Source of the DNA: Planctomycetia bacterium
Lineage (GTDB): Bacteria; Planctomycetota; Planctomycetia; Gemmatales; Gemmataceae
Length of the DNA: 7,213 bases
NCBI GenBank assembly: GCA_025356615.1
Contig: JANXSH010000195.1
Location: 1 to 7,213 of the forward strand
Direction of reading: 5' to 3'
This document shows, piece after piece, positions 1-4,999 of this stretch. Both the position numbers and the translations under genes were made by a program. How positions within the stretch are numbered: the first letter of the stretch is position 1; each line of letters begins with the position of its first letter. Under the pieces are notes generated by a model. That model was not told where the DNA came from, did no database searches, and was given only the letters and a program-made list of their open reading frames with translations.

Positions 1-1
1 A

Positions 2-109
2 GAGCTACGGTCCCGAATCCAGCGATTCATGCGCGGGCTGCTGCACCTGCCCGAACACGTCAAGAGCTACTTCCGTCACCCCTGCGCCCAATACGCCGCA
101 GGGCCGTAA
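2..109 (+). CDS. C-terminal tail of an unidentified protein (partial)
   Basis: The reading frame is open from the window edge to a TAA at 107-109, giving 35 codons that end in HPCAQYAAGP. The tail is basic and aromatic (RFMRGLLHLPEHV, then KSYFRHP). High GC in the third codon positions supports real coding sequence, and the GC drops abruptly right after the stop. The family is not recognised. The C-termini of some bacterial DDE transposases look similar, and the adjoining stretch is rich in transposon ends, so a transposase tail is a guess and no more. No start or domain is visible because the gene begins outside the window. Confidence 0.45.
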   Translation, partial: ELRSRIQRFMRGLLHLPEHVKSYFRHPCAQYAAGP

Positions 110-199
110 TTATTGACAATATTTCGGGCCGGGGTAATAGCTGTGTATATGAGTTGTCGTCGCAAAGTAGCCACACCCATCTTAATTGGATTTCTCTGT

Positions 200-511
200 C
201 TAGGGTTTAGGAGTTATTTTATCGGCGCAAACCCAAGCCGGCAAAGGAGGAACGATATAGTCTCCTTGCCAAGTCTTTGAAAAACGTGCCCTCAGAGGCT
301 GTGAATAATTAGTCATTTGTACACTGTAGCCCGTCAAAAATGGGTCGAAATTTAATGACTTACGTCGAATTCTGAACCTGTTTACTGTACAAACATCTAA
401 TAATTCACAGCCTCTCAGCGAAGCAGTTTGCGTCGATCCACGCTTACTGAACAAACGCTTTATCATTGTCCTGTAATCACTTACGGCTGGAAAATAACTC
501 CTAAACCCTAG
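200..511. mobile_element. MITE-like element with perfect 21-bp terminal inverted repeats
   Basis: Bases 200-220 (beginning CTAGGGTTTAGG) are the exact reverse complement of 491-511 over 21 bp. The element is flanked by a 5-bp direct repeat TCTGT at 195-199 and 512-516, as expected of a target-site duplication. The total length is 312 bp, or 189 bp once the nested element at 295-414 and its duplication are subtracted. That is too short for a transposase, so it is non-autonomous. A minus-strand frame of 88 codons (200-466) fills much of it, but it uses the inverted repeat for its stop, runs through the nested insertion and has only a poorly spaced AGGA before its ATG, so I do not call it a gene. 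The parent insertion-sequence family is not recognised. Confidence 0.85.
295..414. mobile_element. Nested 120-bp miniature element with imperfect inverted ends
   Basis: The ends 295-323 and 386-414 are inverted repeats matching at 25 of 29 positions, with 17 of the outermost 18 identical (GAGGCTGTGAAT, then A/T, then ATTAG). A 3-bp direct repeat TCA flanks it at 292-294 and 415-417. It lies inside the element at 200-511, so it arrived later. Ends starting GAG with a 3-bp TNA duplication recall the IS1031 subgroup of the IS5 family. That assignment is an inference from memory of family traits. Between the ends are only about 62 bp with no coding potential. Confidence 0.75.
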
Positions 512-558
512 TCTGTGTTCTCTGTGTTCTCTGTGGCTAAATGGTGAATAATTCGGGT

Positions 559-593
559 TAGTGGTCCGTCAACCTTCGATTGACGGACCACTA
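559..593. repeat. 35-bp palindrome with 14-bp perfect arms
   Basis: TAGTGGTCCGTCAA at 559-572 is exactly complementary to TTGACGGACCACTA at 580-593, with a 7-base loop between them. It lies 43 bp before the ATG of the methyltransferase gene. There is no T-run on either side, so it is not a standard intrinsic terminator. It could be an operator or mRNA hairpin in the leader of that gene, or a minimal mobile end pair: both arms end in TA, as in IS630/mariner-type insertions. The structure is certain and the role is not. Confidence 0.8.
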
Positions 594-636
594 GGATGAG
601 GAGTAGACATCCACTTGTCTTCCCGAGGACTCGCCG

Positions 637-2196
637 ATGCACCTGCTCTTGCCGGGCCGCCATCATCTACTGACGAATCACCAGATGGCGATCTTGACGC
701 TGCTCACCCAGGGCCGATCCGCCCACGGCCCCGTCGAGAGCCTCCTCTGGGCGATCACCTCGGCGAATCACTCGGGGACTCGGCGTAACCCGTTGCCGGC
801 GAACCGGCGCGAGGTCGCCATCGAGGAGTTCAGCGCCCAACTCGAGCCGACCTCGTTCGTCTACCACGTCGATGACATCGGCCACAGCGAGCGGTTCGCC
901 GACTACGTCCTCAAGAAGATCGAAGTGGACAGCCGGGGGCGGTTCCTGCTCTCGGCGTCGAACACGCTGGTGGCGACCTCGACGCCGGAGGTCGCCGAGC
1001 AGTTCCGCCGTCTGCACTTCCCCCTATGGGCGTTGGACCACCCAGAGCCTGCGCGCCAGCCCTGGGAGATCCTCGACGCCCTCGTCACCGCCGGCCTCGC
1101 GGGGGCCGACTGGCGACACGACCCGCTCTTCCTCACCCAAGTTTGCCGGGCGAGCCGTCGGCTGTACCTCAAGTACGGCTACGATCGCCTCGTCGTCGAT
1201 CTCTTCCGCCACCCCGTCGGCACCGAGGACGGCGACCTGACGGCGACGCGCGACTACAACGTCTACGTCCGCGCCTTCGACGAGGGCGCGGAACGCAAGT
1301 ACGCCCTCATCAAGGACCACGTCCGCCCCGGTCGGGTCGTCGATATCGGCTGCTGCACCGGCTCGCTGATCGCACGACTCGCGGCGGACGATCGGCTCCG
1401 CGAGTCGGACTTCTACGGCATCGAACTCGCCCGCCCGCTGTATATCGAGTGCCTGCACCGCAAGGCCCAGGGCGCGTTCGCCAGCGATCACGTCTTCTTC
1501 CACCAGGCCAACGTCTCCGAGAAGGAGCTGTTCACCCCCGCCAGCGTGGACACGTTCACGACATTCTCGCTGACGCACGAGATCGAGTCGTACCAGGGCC
1601 GGGCCACGCTCGATCGCTTCATCGGCTTGCTTTCGGGGCAACTCGCCGTCGGTGGCCGATGGCTGAACGTCGATGTCGTCGGCCCCGAAGACAAGGACGG
1701 CCTCGTCTACCTATGGCTGAACGACGCCGACGGGCGCGACGAGGATTTCGACGCCGAGTTCCCCGCCGAGGACCGCGCCGGGTTCAAGTGCTACCTCGCC
1801 GGCCTCAGCACGCGCGGCCGATTCCTGCGATTCGCCCAGGACTTCCGCCACGACGAAGGGTATCGTCTGCCGTACACGTCCGAGACGATCGACAGCGTCC
1901 CCTACGTCGTGCTGCGCCTCGGGGATGCGTGCGAATTCCTGTCGAAGAAGGACTACCTCGACAACTGGCGCAGCGAGATGCACGAGACGTTTTGCTTCTG
2001 GAGTTTCGCCCAGTGGCGCGCCGCCGTCGAGCGGACGGGGTTGCACGTCGTGCCGGGGTCGAACGCCTTCACGAACCCCTGGATCGTCCAGAACCGTTTC
2101 GAGGGCAAGGTCCGCCTGAGTCGCAGGGCCGGCGGCACGCTGGAGCCGATCGCCTGGCCGGTCACGAACATGCTCCTGGTGGCGGAGAAGCGTTGA
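637..2196 (+). CDS. Nucleotidyltransferase-like / SAM-dependent methyltransferase fusion protein
   Basis: This is a 519-residue cytosolic protein with no signal peptide. The ATG at 637 is preceded by GAGGA at 625-629, seven bases upstream. Residues 1-155 follow the order of the NMN-adenylyltransferase/cytidylyltransferase fold: GRHHLLTNHQ (7-16) stands where the family has GRxxPxHxGH, then TSANHSGTRRNPLPANRRE (41-59), then VDDI (78-81). The catalytic HxGH signature is degenerate (TNHQ), so nucleotide transfer is uncertain. Residues 218-519 are a class I methyltransferase: motif I is VVDIGCCTGS (234-243), an acidic residue E263 in YGIE likely binds the SAM ribose, and a C-terminal FWSFAQWRAAVERTG (about 453-467) with NPWIVQNR is typical of these enzymes. 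Residue 240 is Cys where motif I usually has Gly. The substrate is unknown. The gene stands alone, converging on the next gene. Confidence is high for the methyltransferase half and moderate for the N-terminal domain. Confidence 0.9.
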   Translation: MHLLLPGRHHLLTNHQMAILTLLTQGRSAHGPVESLLWAITSANHSGTRRNPLPANRREVAIEEFSAQLEPTSFVYHVDDIGHSERFADYVLKKIEVDSRGRFLLSASNTLVATSTPEVAEQFRRLHFPLWALDHPEPARQPWEILDALVTAGLAGADWRHDPLFLTQVCRASRRLYLKYGYDRLVVDLFRHPVGTEDGDLTATRDYNVYVRAFDEGAERKYALIKDHVRPGRVVDIGCCTGSLIARLAADDRLRESDFYGIELARPLYIECLHRKAQGAFASDHVFFHQANVSEKELFTPASVDTFTTFSLTHEIESYQGRATLDRFIGLLSGQLAVGGRWLNVDVVGPEDKDGLVYLWLNDADGRDEDFDAEFPAEDRAGFKCYLAGLSTRGRFLRFAQDFRHDEGYRLPYTSETIDSVPYVVLRLGDACEFLSKKDYLDNWRSEMHETFCFWSFAQWRAAVERTGLHVVPGSNAFTNPWIVQNRFEGKVRLSRRAGGTLEPIAWPVTNMLLVAEKR

Positions 2197-2211
2197 GGGC
2201 GGCCGTCCTCA
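2194..2211. terminator. Hairpin shared by two convergent stop codons
   Basis: TGAGGGC (2194-2200) pairs with GTCCTCA (2205-2211) around a GGCC loop, with one G-U pair on the plus-strand transcript. The first three bases are the stop of the plus-strand methyltransferase gene and the last three are the stop (TGA on the minus strand) of the convergent gene, so the two stops base-pair with each other. No T-tract follows on either side, so efficient intrinsic termination is doubtful. It may act as a weak bidirectional terminator or 3' end stabiliser. Confidence 0.4.
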
Positions 2212-2577
2212 CGGTTTGGTCGGCATCTCGGTCGGCATTTGACGCTTTTCGACGCGAACCTTGCCGTTGGTGCTGGGCAGGATGGCGTAGGCGAGTGGCT
2301 TCGTGGTGGCGCGGAGCGGGTCGCGGAAGAGGATCTTGCCGGTCTTGCCGTCACAGATGGTGATGGTCTTGTCGTTGTCGAGCGCGATCTTGTCGGTGTA
2401 CTCGCCCGGCTTGACGAGGGTCTGGTCTCGCTTCAGGACGCCGCGGACGACCGAGGCGGTCTGGACGACGACGGAGGTCTTGCACTCGTTGCGGAAAACG
2501 ACGTACTCGGCCCGGCAGACTGCGGGGACTGCGAGGGCGACGAAAAGCGACAGAGACAGAACGGCACGGCGAATCAT
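2209..2577 (-). CDS. Small exported protein of unknown function
   Basis: The gene encodes 122 residues. A strong AGGAGGG ribosome site lies just before the ATG at 2577. Residues 1-23 form a clear Sec signal peptide: MIRR, a hydrophobic core LSLSLFVALAVPAV, and a likely cut after CRA before EYVVFRN. The mature part of about 99 residues is predicted mostly beta-strand (VVFRN, TSVVVQT, TITICDG, KILFRD, KVRVEK). It has two cysteines, C32 and C75, which could form a disulfide outside the cytoplasm. The tail is low in complexity (MPTEMPTKP). I do not recognise the family. The gene has its own 165-bp upstream spacer, converges on the methyltransferase gene and shares a stop-codon hairpin with it. 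Signal peptide, ribosome site and codon use make it a convincing gene. Function is unassigned. Confidence 0.85.
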   Translation of the reverse strand: MIRRAVLSLSLFVALAVPAVCRAEYVVFRNECKTSVVVQTASVVRGVLKRDQTLVKPGEYTDKIALDNDKTITICDGKTGKILFRDPLRATTKPLAYAILPSTNGKVRVEKRQMPTEMPTKP

Positions 2578-2742
2578 CGGTCCCTCCTTTTCGTGGGTTT
2601 CGTGGAATGGAAGAGAGGCAGTGGGTCAACCTCTGAATGCCGAATCGACCTCGACTTGCGCGAGAATTTCTTTTGGCGCGAACCATTTCGAGTTTACCGG
2701 ATCCGATAGGTAGCGGCAACTGCGATTCGGTGTCCGCGCAGT

Positions 2743-2967
2743 CTACCCCCCAACGGCCACCTCCACTTGGGTGACGAACAACTCACCGATCGAGCGCTGT
2801 TGGACCTCGGCGGTGGAGGCGCACTCGAAGAACAGTTCCAGCGTCCCACGGAGGTCGTCCTGAGCCTGCGCGACCGTCTCACCCTGGCTGGCGATGTCGA
2901 GTTTCGGGCCACAGGGACACGAACCCCGCGCCCTCGGCATGGAGGATCGCTGGGAGTCGCCTGTTCA
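2743..2967 (-). pseudogene. Frameshifted, 5'-truncated HicB-like antitoxin remnant
   Basis: Two overlapping minus-strand frames together give one HicB-like protein. The first reads LPAILHAEGAGFVSLWPE and the second continues LDIASQGETVAQAQDDL, then LELFFECAS, ending in FVTQVEVAVGG with a TAG at 2743-2745. HicB-family antitoxins of this small class read FVxxCPELDIASQGETVEEA in one frame. The break is an extra T in the run at 2902-2904 (GAAACTC for GAACTC in the sense direction). No ATG, GTG or TTG with a ribosome site lies before LPAIL; homology stops where a tricorn-protease relic begins at 2968, so the original start is missing. No HicA toxin gene is visible on either side. A shorter product from the internal ATG at 2940 would lack the N-terminal strand. 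I judge it dead, unless the extra base is a sequencing error. Confidence 0.7.
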
Positions 2968-3123
2968 GCCCGCCTCCTCCGCTTCCCGACCATCCACAGT
3001 GACAAGGTCGTCTTCGGCTAGGCCGGCGACCTCTACACCGTCTCGGCCAAGGGCGGCCTCGCCCGCCAGTTGACGAGCCACGACGGGTACGAGATGTTCC
3101 CCGGCTTCTCGCCAACCGGAAAC
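2968..3123 (+). pseudogene. Relic of a tricorn-protease gene (N-terminal propeller fragment)
   Basis: The plus-strand codons from 2971 read RLLRFPTIHSDKVVFG, then a TAG at 3019-3021, then AGDLYTVSAKGGLARQLTSHD and on to FSPTGN. They align without gaps to codons 32-82 of the intact protease gene (bases 5093-5245). By hand count 133 of 153 bases and 42 of 51 residues match. The stop replaces a Tyr codon. Many differences are silent third-base changes, so the source was a diverged paralogue or an old partial copy. Both ends are abrupt: the left end meets the broken HicB-like gene and the right end stops a few bases before the stop codon of the MazF/PemK-like toxin gene. There is no start, signal peptide or downstream coding sequence, so it cannot be functional. 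Confidence 0.88.
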
Positions 3124-3126
3124 GGG

Positions 3127-3477
3127 TTAGGATTCGAGGGTCGGCTCCCGGAGATAGTTCGCGAGTCGGCACAGCCAGCGATGATGGCGATCCTTCGAGA
3201 TGGAGCCGATATCGCCGAGGAATTCTGACACGGGTAGCAACGCGAGAAAGCCGAGCCGGATGAGCGAAGTGTCTTTCAGGCCGCTCGAAACGAAGTCCGC
3301 GTCCGTATCGGCAATGACCTCATCGAAATCAGCAACCTGATGGCGCAGCTGTCGGCTGATGCCGCACACGAGCATGTCGCCGAACGGCGGCATGACGCGC
3401 AGGACGAGAGCCGGTCGGTTCTTGGTTTGGCCGTCCGCCTGCAAGAACGGCATCAGCACCACGTCGCCCTCGTTCAT
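3127..3477 (-). CDS. MazF/PemK-like toxin of a type II toxin-antitoxin pair
   Basis: The 116-residue protein opens with MNEGDVVLMPF followed by TKNRPALVLR (18-27). This is the GDVV...K/RRPALVL signature of the PemK/MazF endoribonuclease fold, whose members cut mRNA or other RNA in the cytosol. R21 sits where the family has its catalytic arginine. VCGISRQ (37-43) fits the strand carrying the conserved Ser/Thr, and GLKDTSLIRLGFLALLP (66-82) matches the usual later strand pair. Length is normal for the family. The ATG at 3477 lies directly behind the antitoxin coding region and has no strong ribosome site of its own (only a GGGG run further up), which suggests translation coupled to the antitoxin. 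The stop TAA lies a few bases from the tricorn relic. Family assignment is by motif only; the RNA target cannot be read from sequence. Confidence 0.8.
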   Translation of the reverse strand: MNEGDVVLMPFLQADGQTKNRPALVLRVMPPFGDMLVCGISRQLRHQVADFDEVIADTDADFVSSGLKDTSLIRLGFLALLPVSEFLGDIGSISKDRHHRWLCRLANYLREPTLES

Positions 3478-3694
3478 GGGGAGGTGCCCCGTTGCGAACG
3501 AGGCTCACGGGGTAGTCCGGCTCATCGTCCGAGTAGGCACGAGCGAGGCCGGTTTTGGAGAGCGCATGCCAGTCCTCCCGTACCGAGTCGGGAAGGATGG
3601 TAACGAGGAGTCTGGTTTCGGGAGGTAACGGAAATGGTTCGTCGAGCTGGATGTGTTCGCCGTCGAAGTGGGCGGTGAGGGTGATGGTCTTCAT
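3329..3694 (-). CDS. Putative antitoxin upstream of the MazF/PemK-like toxin; C-terminus uncertain
   Basis: The ATG at 3694 starts MKTITLTAHFDGEHIQLDEPFPLPP, then LLVTILP and LARAYSDDEPDYPVSLVR (about residues 50-67). Small antitoxin-like proteins of this build (beta-strand start, acidic AYxDDEPEY stretch) commonly precede PemK-type toxins in planctomycetes and cyanobacteria; they are about 75-85 residues long and neutralise the toxin. The order antitoxin then toxin fits. The odd point is the end: the frame has no stop at the expected place and runs 149 bp into the toxin gene, adding an Arg- and Ala-rich tail that looks like out-of-frame toxin sequence. A different frame has TGA at 3474-3476, which would form the classic ATGA overlap with the toxin start. 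One lost or gained base near 3480-3525 would explain this. Upstream lies only a weak GGA ribosome site. Confidence 0.65.
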   Translation of the reverse strand: MKTITLTAHFDGEHIQLDEPFPLPPETRLLVTILPDSVREDWHALSKTGLARAYSDDEPDYPVSLVRNGAPPHERGRRGADAVLAGGRPNQEPTGSRPARHAAVRRHARVRHQPTAAPSGC

Positions 3695-3783
3695 TTGGTA
3701 TTCCGATCAAAAGCGCTCGAATACGATGAGGTTCCGTGCATGACGAAAGTCTCAATTCAGTCGTAAAGACGGTTACGGACTGG

Positions 3784-3854
3784 AAAAGGGGCAGGTTAAG
3801 TATCACTACCCCGCTCGACGCAGTTCAACAGCAAAATGGAACCTGACCCCTTTT
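3784..3854. repeat. REP-like imperfect inverted repeat
   Basis: AAAAGGGGCAGGTT (3784-3797) is the reverse complement of AACCTGACCCCTTTT (3840-3854) apart from one unpaired base. The arms enclose 42 bp. The core GGGGTCAGGTTCCATTTT, read on the minus strand, resembles short repeats often found next to REP-associated (IS200-like) transposases in many bacteria. It lies in the 223-bp gene-free gap between the toxin-antitoxin pair and the low-GC membrane-protein gene. There is no transposase nearby, so it would be a non-autonomous copy. It could mark one edge of the transferred low-GC block. A terminator role for the minus-strand gene is less likely because of the long loop. Confidence 0.55.
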
Positions 3855-3917
3855 CTTGACCATGAGAGCCTCAAGTGGACATCAAAAATCCGTGAGGTAG
3901 CCTGGTCGGAATACATT

Positions 3918-4667
3918 TCATCGGGACTCAAACTGCGTAAGGAGCTTCTTGACATATGCGAAATAGCCGGGAAGGTAAATGTGAGGCGATTCCGGATCAG
4001 CGATGATGGAACGAAGGGCCGAGCAATTGGCCACAGCGCTGCGGATCATAGCGTCCCAAGTTTTCCACTCAATTTCCTCCGCTTCACTACGGGGAGTGGC
4101 AGAATGGTAATACTCGTACACCAATTCATGCATATTCATATTTATATACGCCAACGCCTCAATTTTAATTACTTCCGGCTTCCGATCCTCGGCGTGGTCG
4201 AATCTATCCAAAGTTGGATCTTGGAGGACTAGCTTGTTAATTTCCAAAGTGAGTCTTTGGAACTCATTGCGATTGGCAAGCCGCAGTTGCTGCTCTTGTA
4301 AAGCAGTCATCCGCTCCTGTCGTTCTGCCTCAAGTTGCTTTGCTCCTTCTGTAATTGCGGCCGTAACACCCCGAAGCGCATCGACAAATTGAGGCATATC
4401 AAGTCCAGCATAATCGGCAGGCGCATAGAAATGCCAAGGCTTATACCATAATATTGCGAAGAACGCCGTGGCGACTGGAAGGAGGAGGATAATTATGAAG
4501 CAAGTTAAGGCAACTTGGACACCTCCTGAAGTTTGCGTCACGGCGATTCCAAGAACAGTTTCTGAAAAGGCCACGAACATGGCGATGACCGAAAGCGGCG
4601 TTAACAGACCTTTTTCTTTGACCGCGCTGTTGTTTGTGTGGGGAGGCTGATGGTGATCAATTGACAT
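3918..4667 (-). CDS. Two-pass membrane protein with coiled coil, unknown function
   Basis: I choose the ATG at 4667 (249 residues) because GGAG at 4675-4678 sits seven bases before it. An in-frame GTG at 4682 has no ribosome site. Two hydrophobic helices lie at about 24-45 (LSVIAMFVAFSETVLGIAV) and 52-76 (VALTCFIIILLLPVATAFF), joined by a short loop, which puts both ends on the same side of the inner membrane, probably inside. An aromatic YKPWHFYAPADY follows. A Gln/Glu/Arg-rich coiled coil spans about 105-148. The C-terminal part is helical and aromatic (NMNMHELVYEYY, EWKTWDAMIRSAVANC, YLPGYFAYV). I do not recognise the family. GC and codon use are visibly lower than in the flanking genes, and the gene has its own near-consensus promoter, both signs of horizontal transfer. 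A membrane-anchored sensor or accessory-island role is speculation. Confidence 0.8.
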   Translation of the reverse strand: MSIDHHQPPHTNNSAVKEKGLLTPLSVIAMFVAFSETVLGIAVTQTSGGVQVALTCFIIILLLPVATAFFAILWYKPWHFYAPADYAGLDMPQFVDALRGVTAAITEGAKQLEAERQERMTALQEQQLRLANRNEFQRLTLEINKLVLQDPTLDRFDHAEDRKPEVIKIEALAYINMNMHELVYEYYHSATPRSEAEEIEWKTWDAMIRSAVANCSALRSIIADPESPHIYLPGYFAYVKKLLTQFESR

Positions 4668-4748
4668 GACGACACTCCGCACGAATGTGATGTGGGTTCA
4701 ACGACTTGCTTAAGCCTCAGTTCTGGTTATACCCCTCTACTTCGGCCT

Positions 4749-4776
4749 ATCATAGCATCAGCTAGGCTCCTGTCAA
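4749..4776 (-). promoter_or_regulatory. Sigma-70-type promoter for the low-GC membrane-protein gene
   Basis: On the minus strand, TTGACA (4771-4776) is a perfect -35 box, followed by a 16-bp spacer and TATGAT (4749-4754), which matches the -10 consensus at five of six positions. The predicted start of transcription is near 4742, leaving a leader of about 75 bases before the ATG at 4667. No operator-like repeat overlaps it. Such a canonical promoter is uncommon in GC-rich planctomycete DNA and fits an imported gene. Confidence 0.7.
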
Positions 4777-4851
4777 TTACTTCGCCATGATTTCTCTCCT
4801 TTTCTGCGTGTGGTTGCAGAAGCCGCCAAGGATCCAAGAACGCTAGTCTCT

Positions 4852-4894
4852 GGGTGGCGTGCCCCTGGGCGGCTCACCCGCAGACTGGCGTCTG
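4852..4894. other. Two adjacent hairpins in the leader before the tricorn protease gene
   Basis: The gene-free stretch 4668-4999 divides into an AT-richer left part holding the minus-strand promoter and a GC-richer right part leading to the protease gene. In the right part, GGGTG (4852-4856) pairs with CACCC (4875-4879) around an inner GCCC/GGGC stem (4861-4870). Immediately after it, CAGAC (4881-4885) pairs with GTCTG (4890-4894) over a TGGC loop. They could fold in the protease mRNA leader if the transcript starts upstream. No T-run, known riboswitch core or clear plus-strand promoter was seen. Short GC-rich hairpins can arise by chance. Confidence 0.3.
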
Positions 4895-4999
4895 TGGTTC
4901 TTCGCCCATTTCTGTGGATGCACCAAGCTCCCCCGAAGCAAGACGCTTTCTCCTCAGCGAATACTCTAACCTTGCCCCCCCAACCCAGGAGAAGCCCTC

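Larger units (their letters stand above)
192..535. repeat. 9-bp tandem repeat (TTCTCTGTG x3) interrupted by a mobile element
   Basis: Two adjacent perfect copies of TTCTCTGTG lie at 518-526 and 527-535. A third copy is split: its first eight bases are at 192-199 and its last base is at 517. If the element 200-511 and one copy of its 5-bp target duplication are removed, the three copies join into a perfect 27-bp array followed by GGCTAAATGG. The array was therefore the insertion target. Short repeats of this CTCTGTG type occur in non-coding DNA of many bacteria. A role here is not evident. Confidence 0.85.

Noticed and set aside
113..140. TTGACA at 113-118 followed by TAATAG at 135-140 as a plus-strand promoter
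   Set aside because: The -10 part matches poorly (three of six), and the only thing downstream is the transposon stretch, not a gene.
200..466. Minus-strand 88-codon frame filling most of the outer miniature element
   Set aside because: It runs through the nested element, takes its stop from the terminal inverted repeat, has no recognisable domain and only a poorly spaced ribosome site.
544..553. GTGAATAATT, also present in the nested element end (301-310)
   Set aside because: It is a ten-base AT-rich match with no matching outer bases (GAGGCT is absent), so a third element end is not supported.
1026..2363. Long plus-strand frame of 445 codons overlapping the methyltransferase gene
   Set aside because: It is Arg/Pro-rich shadow sequence in an alternate frame. 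The frame starting at 637 has the methyltransferase motifs and a ribosome site.
2626..2742. Minus-strand open stretch reading KWFAPKEILAQVEVDSAFRG after the HicB-like stop
   Set aside because: The peptide looks protein-like, but there is no start codon with a ribosome site, no match to HicA, and the stretch is short enough to be chance.
3865..3897. CCTCA/TGAGG pair downstream of the membrane-protein gene as its terminator
   Set aside because: The arms are only five bases long with a 19-base loop and no adjoining T-run, so it is too weak to call.
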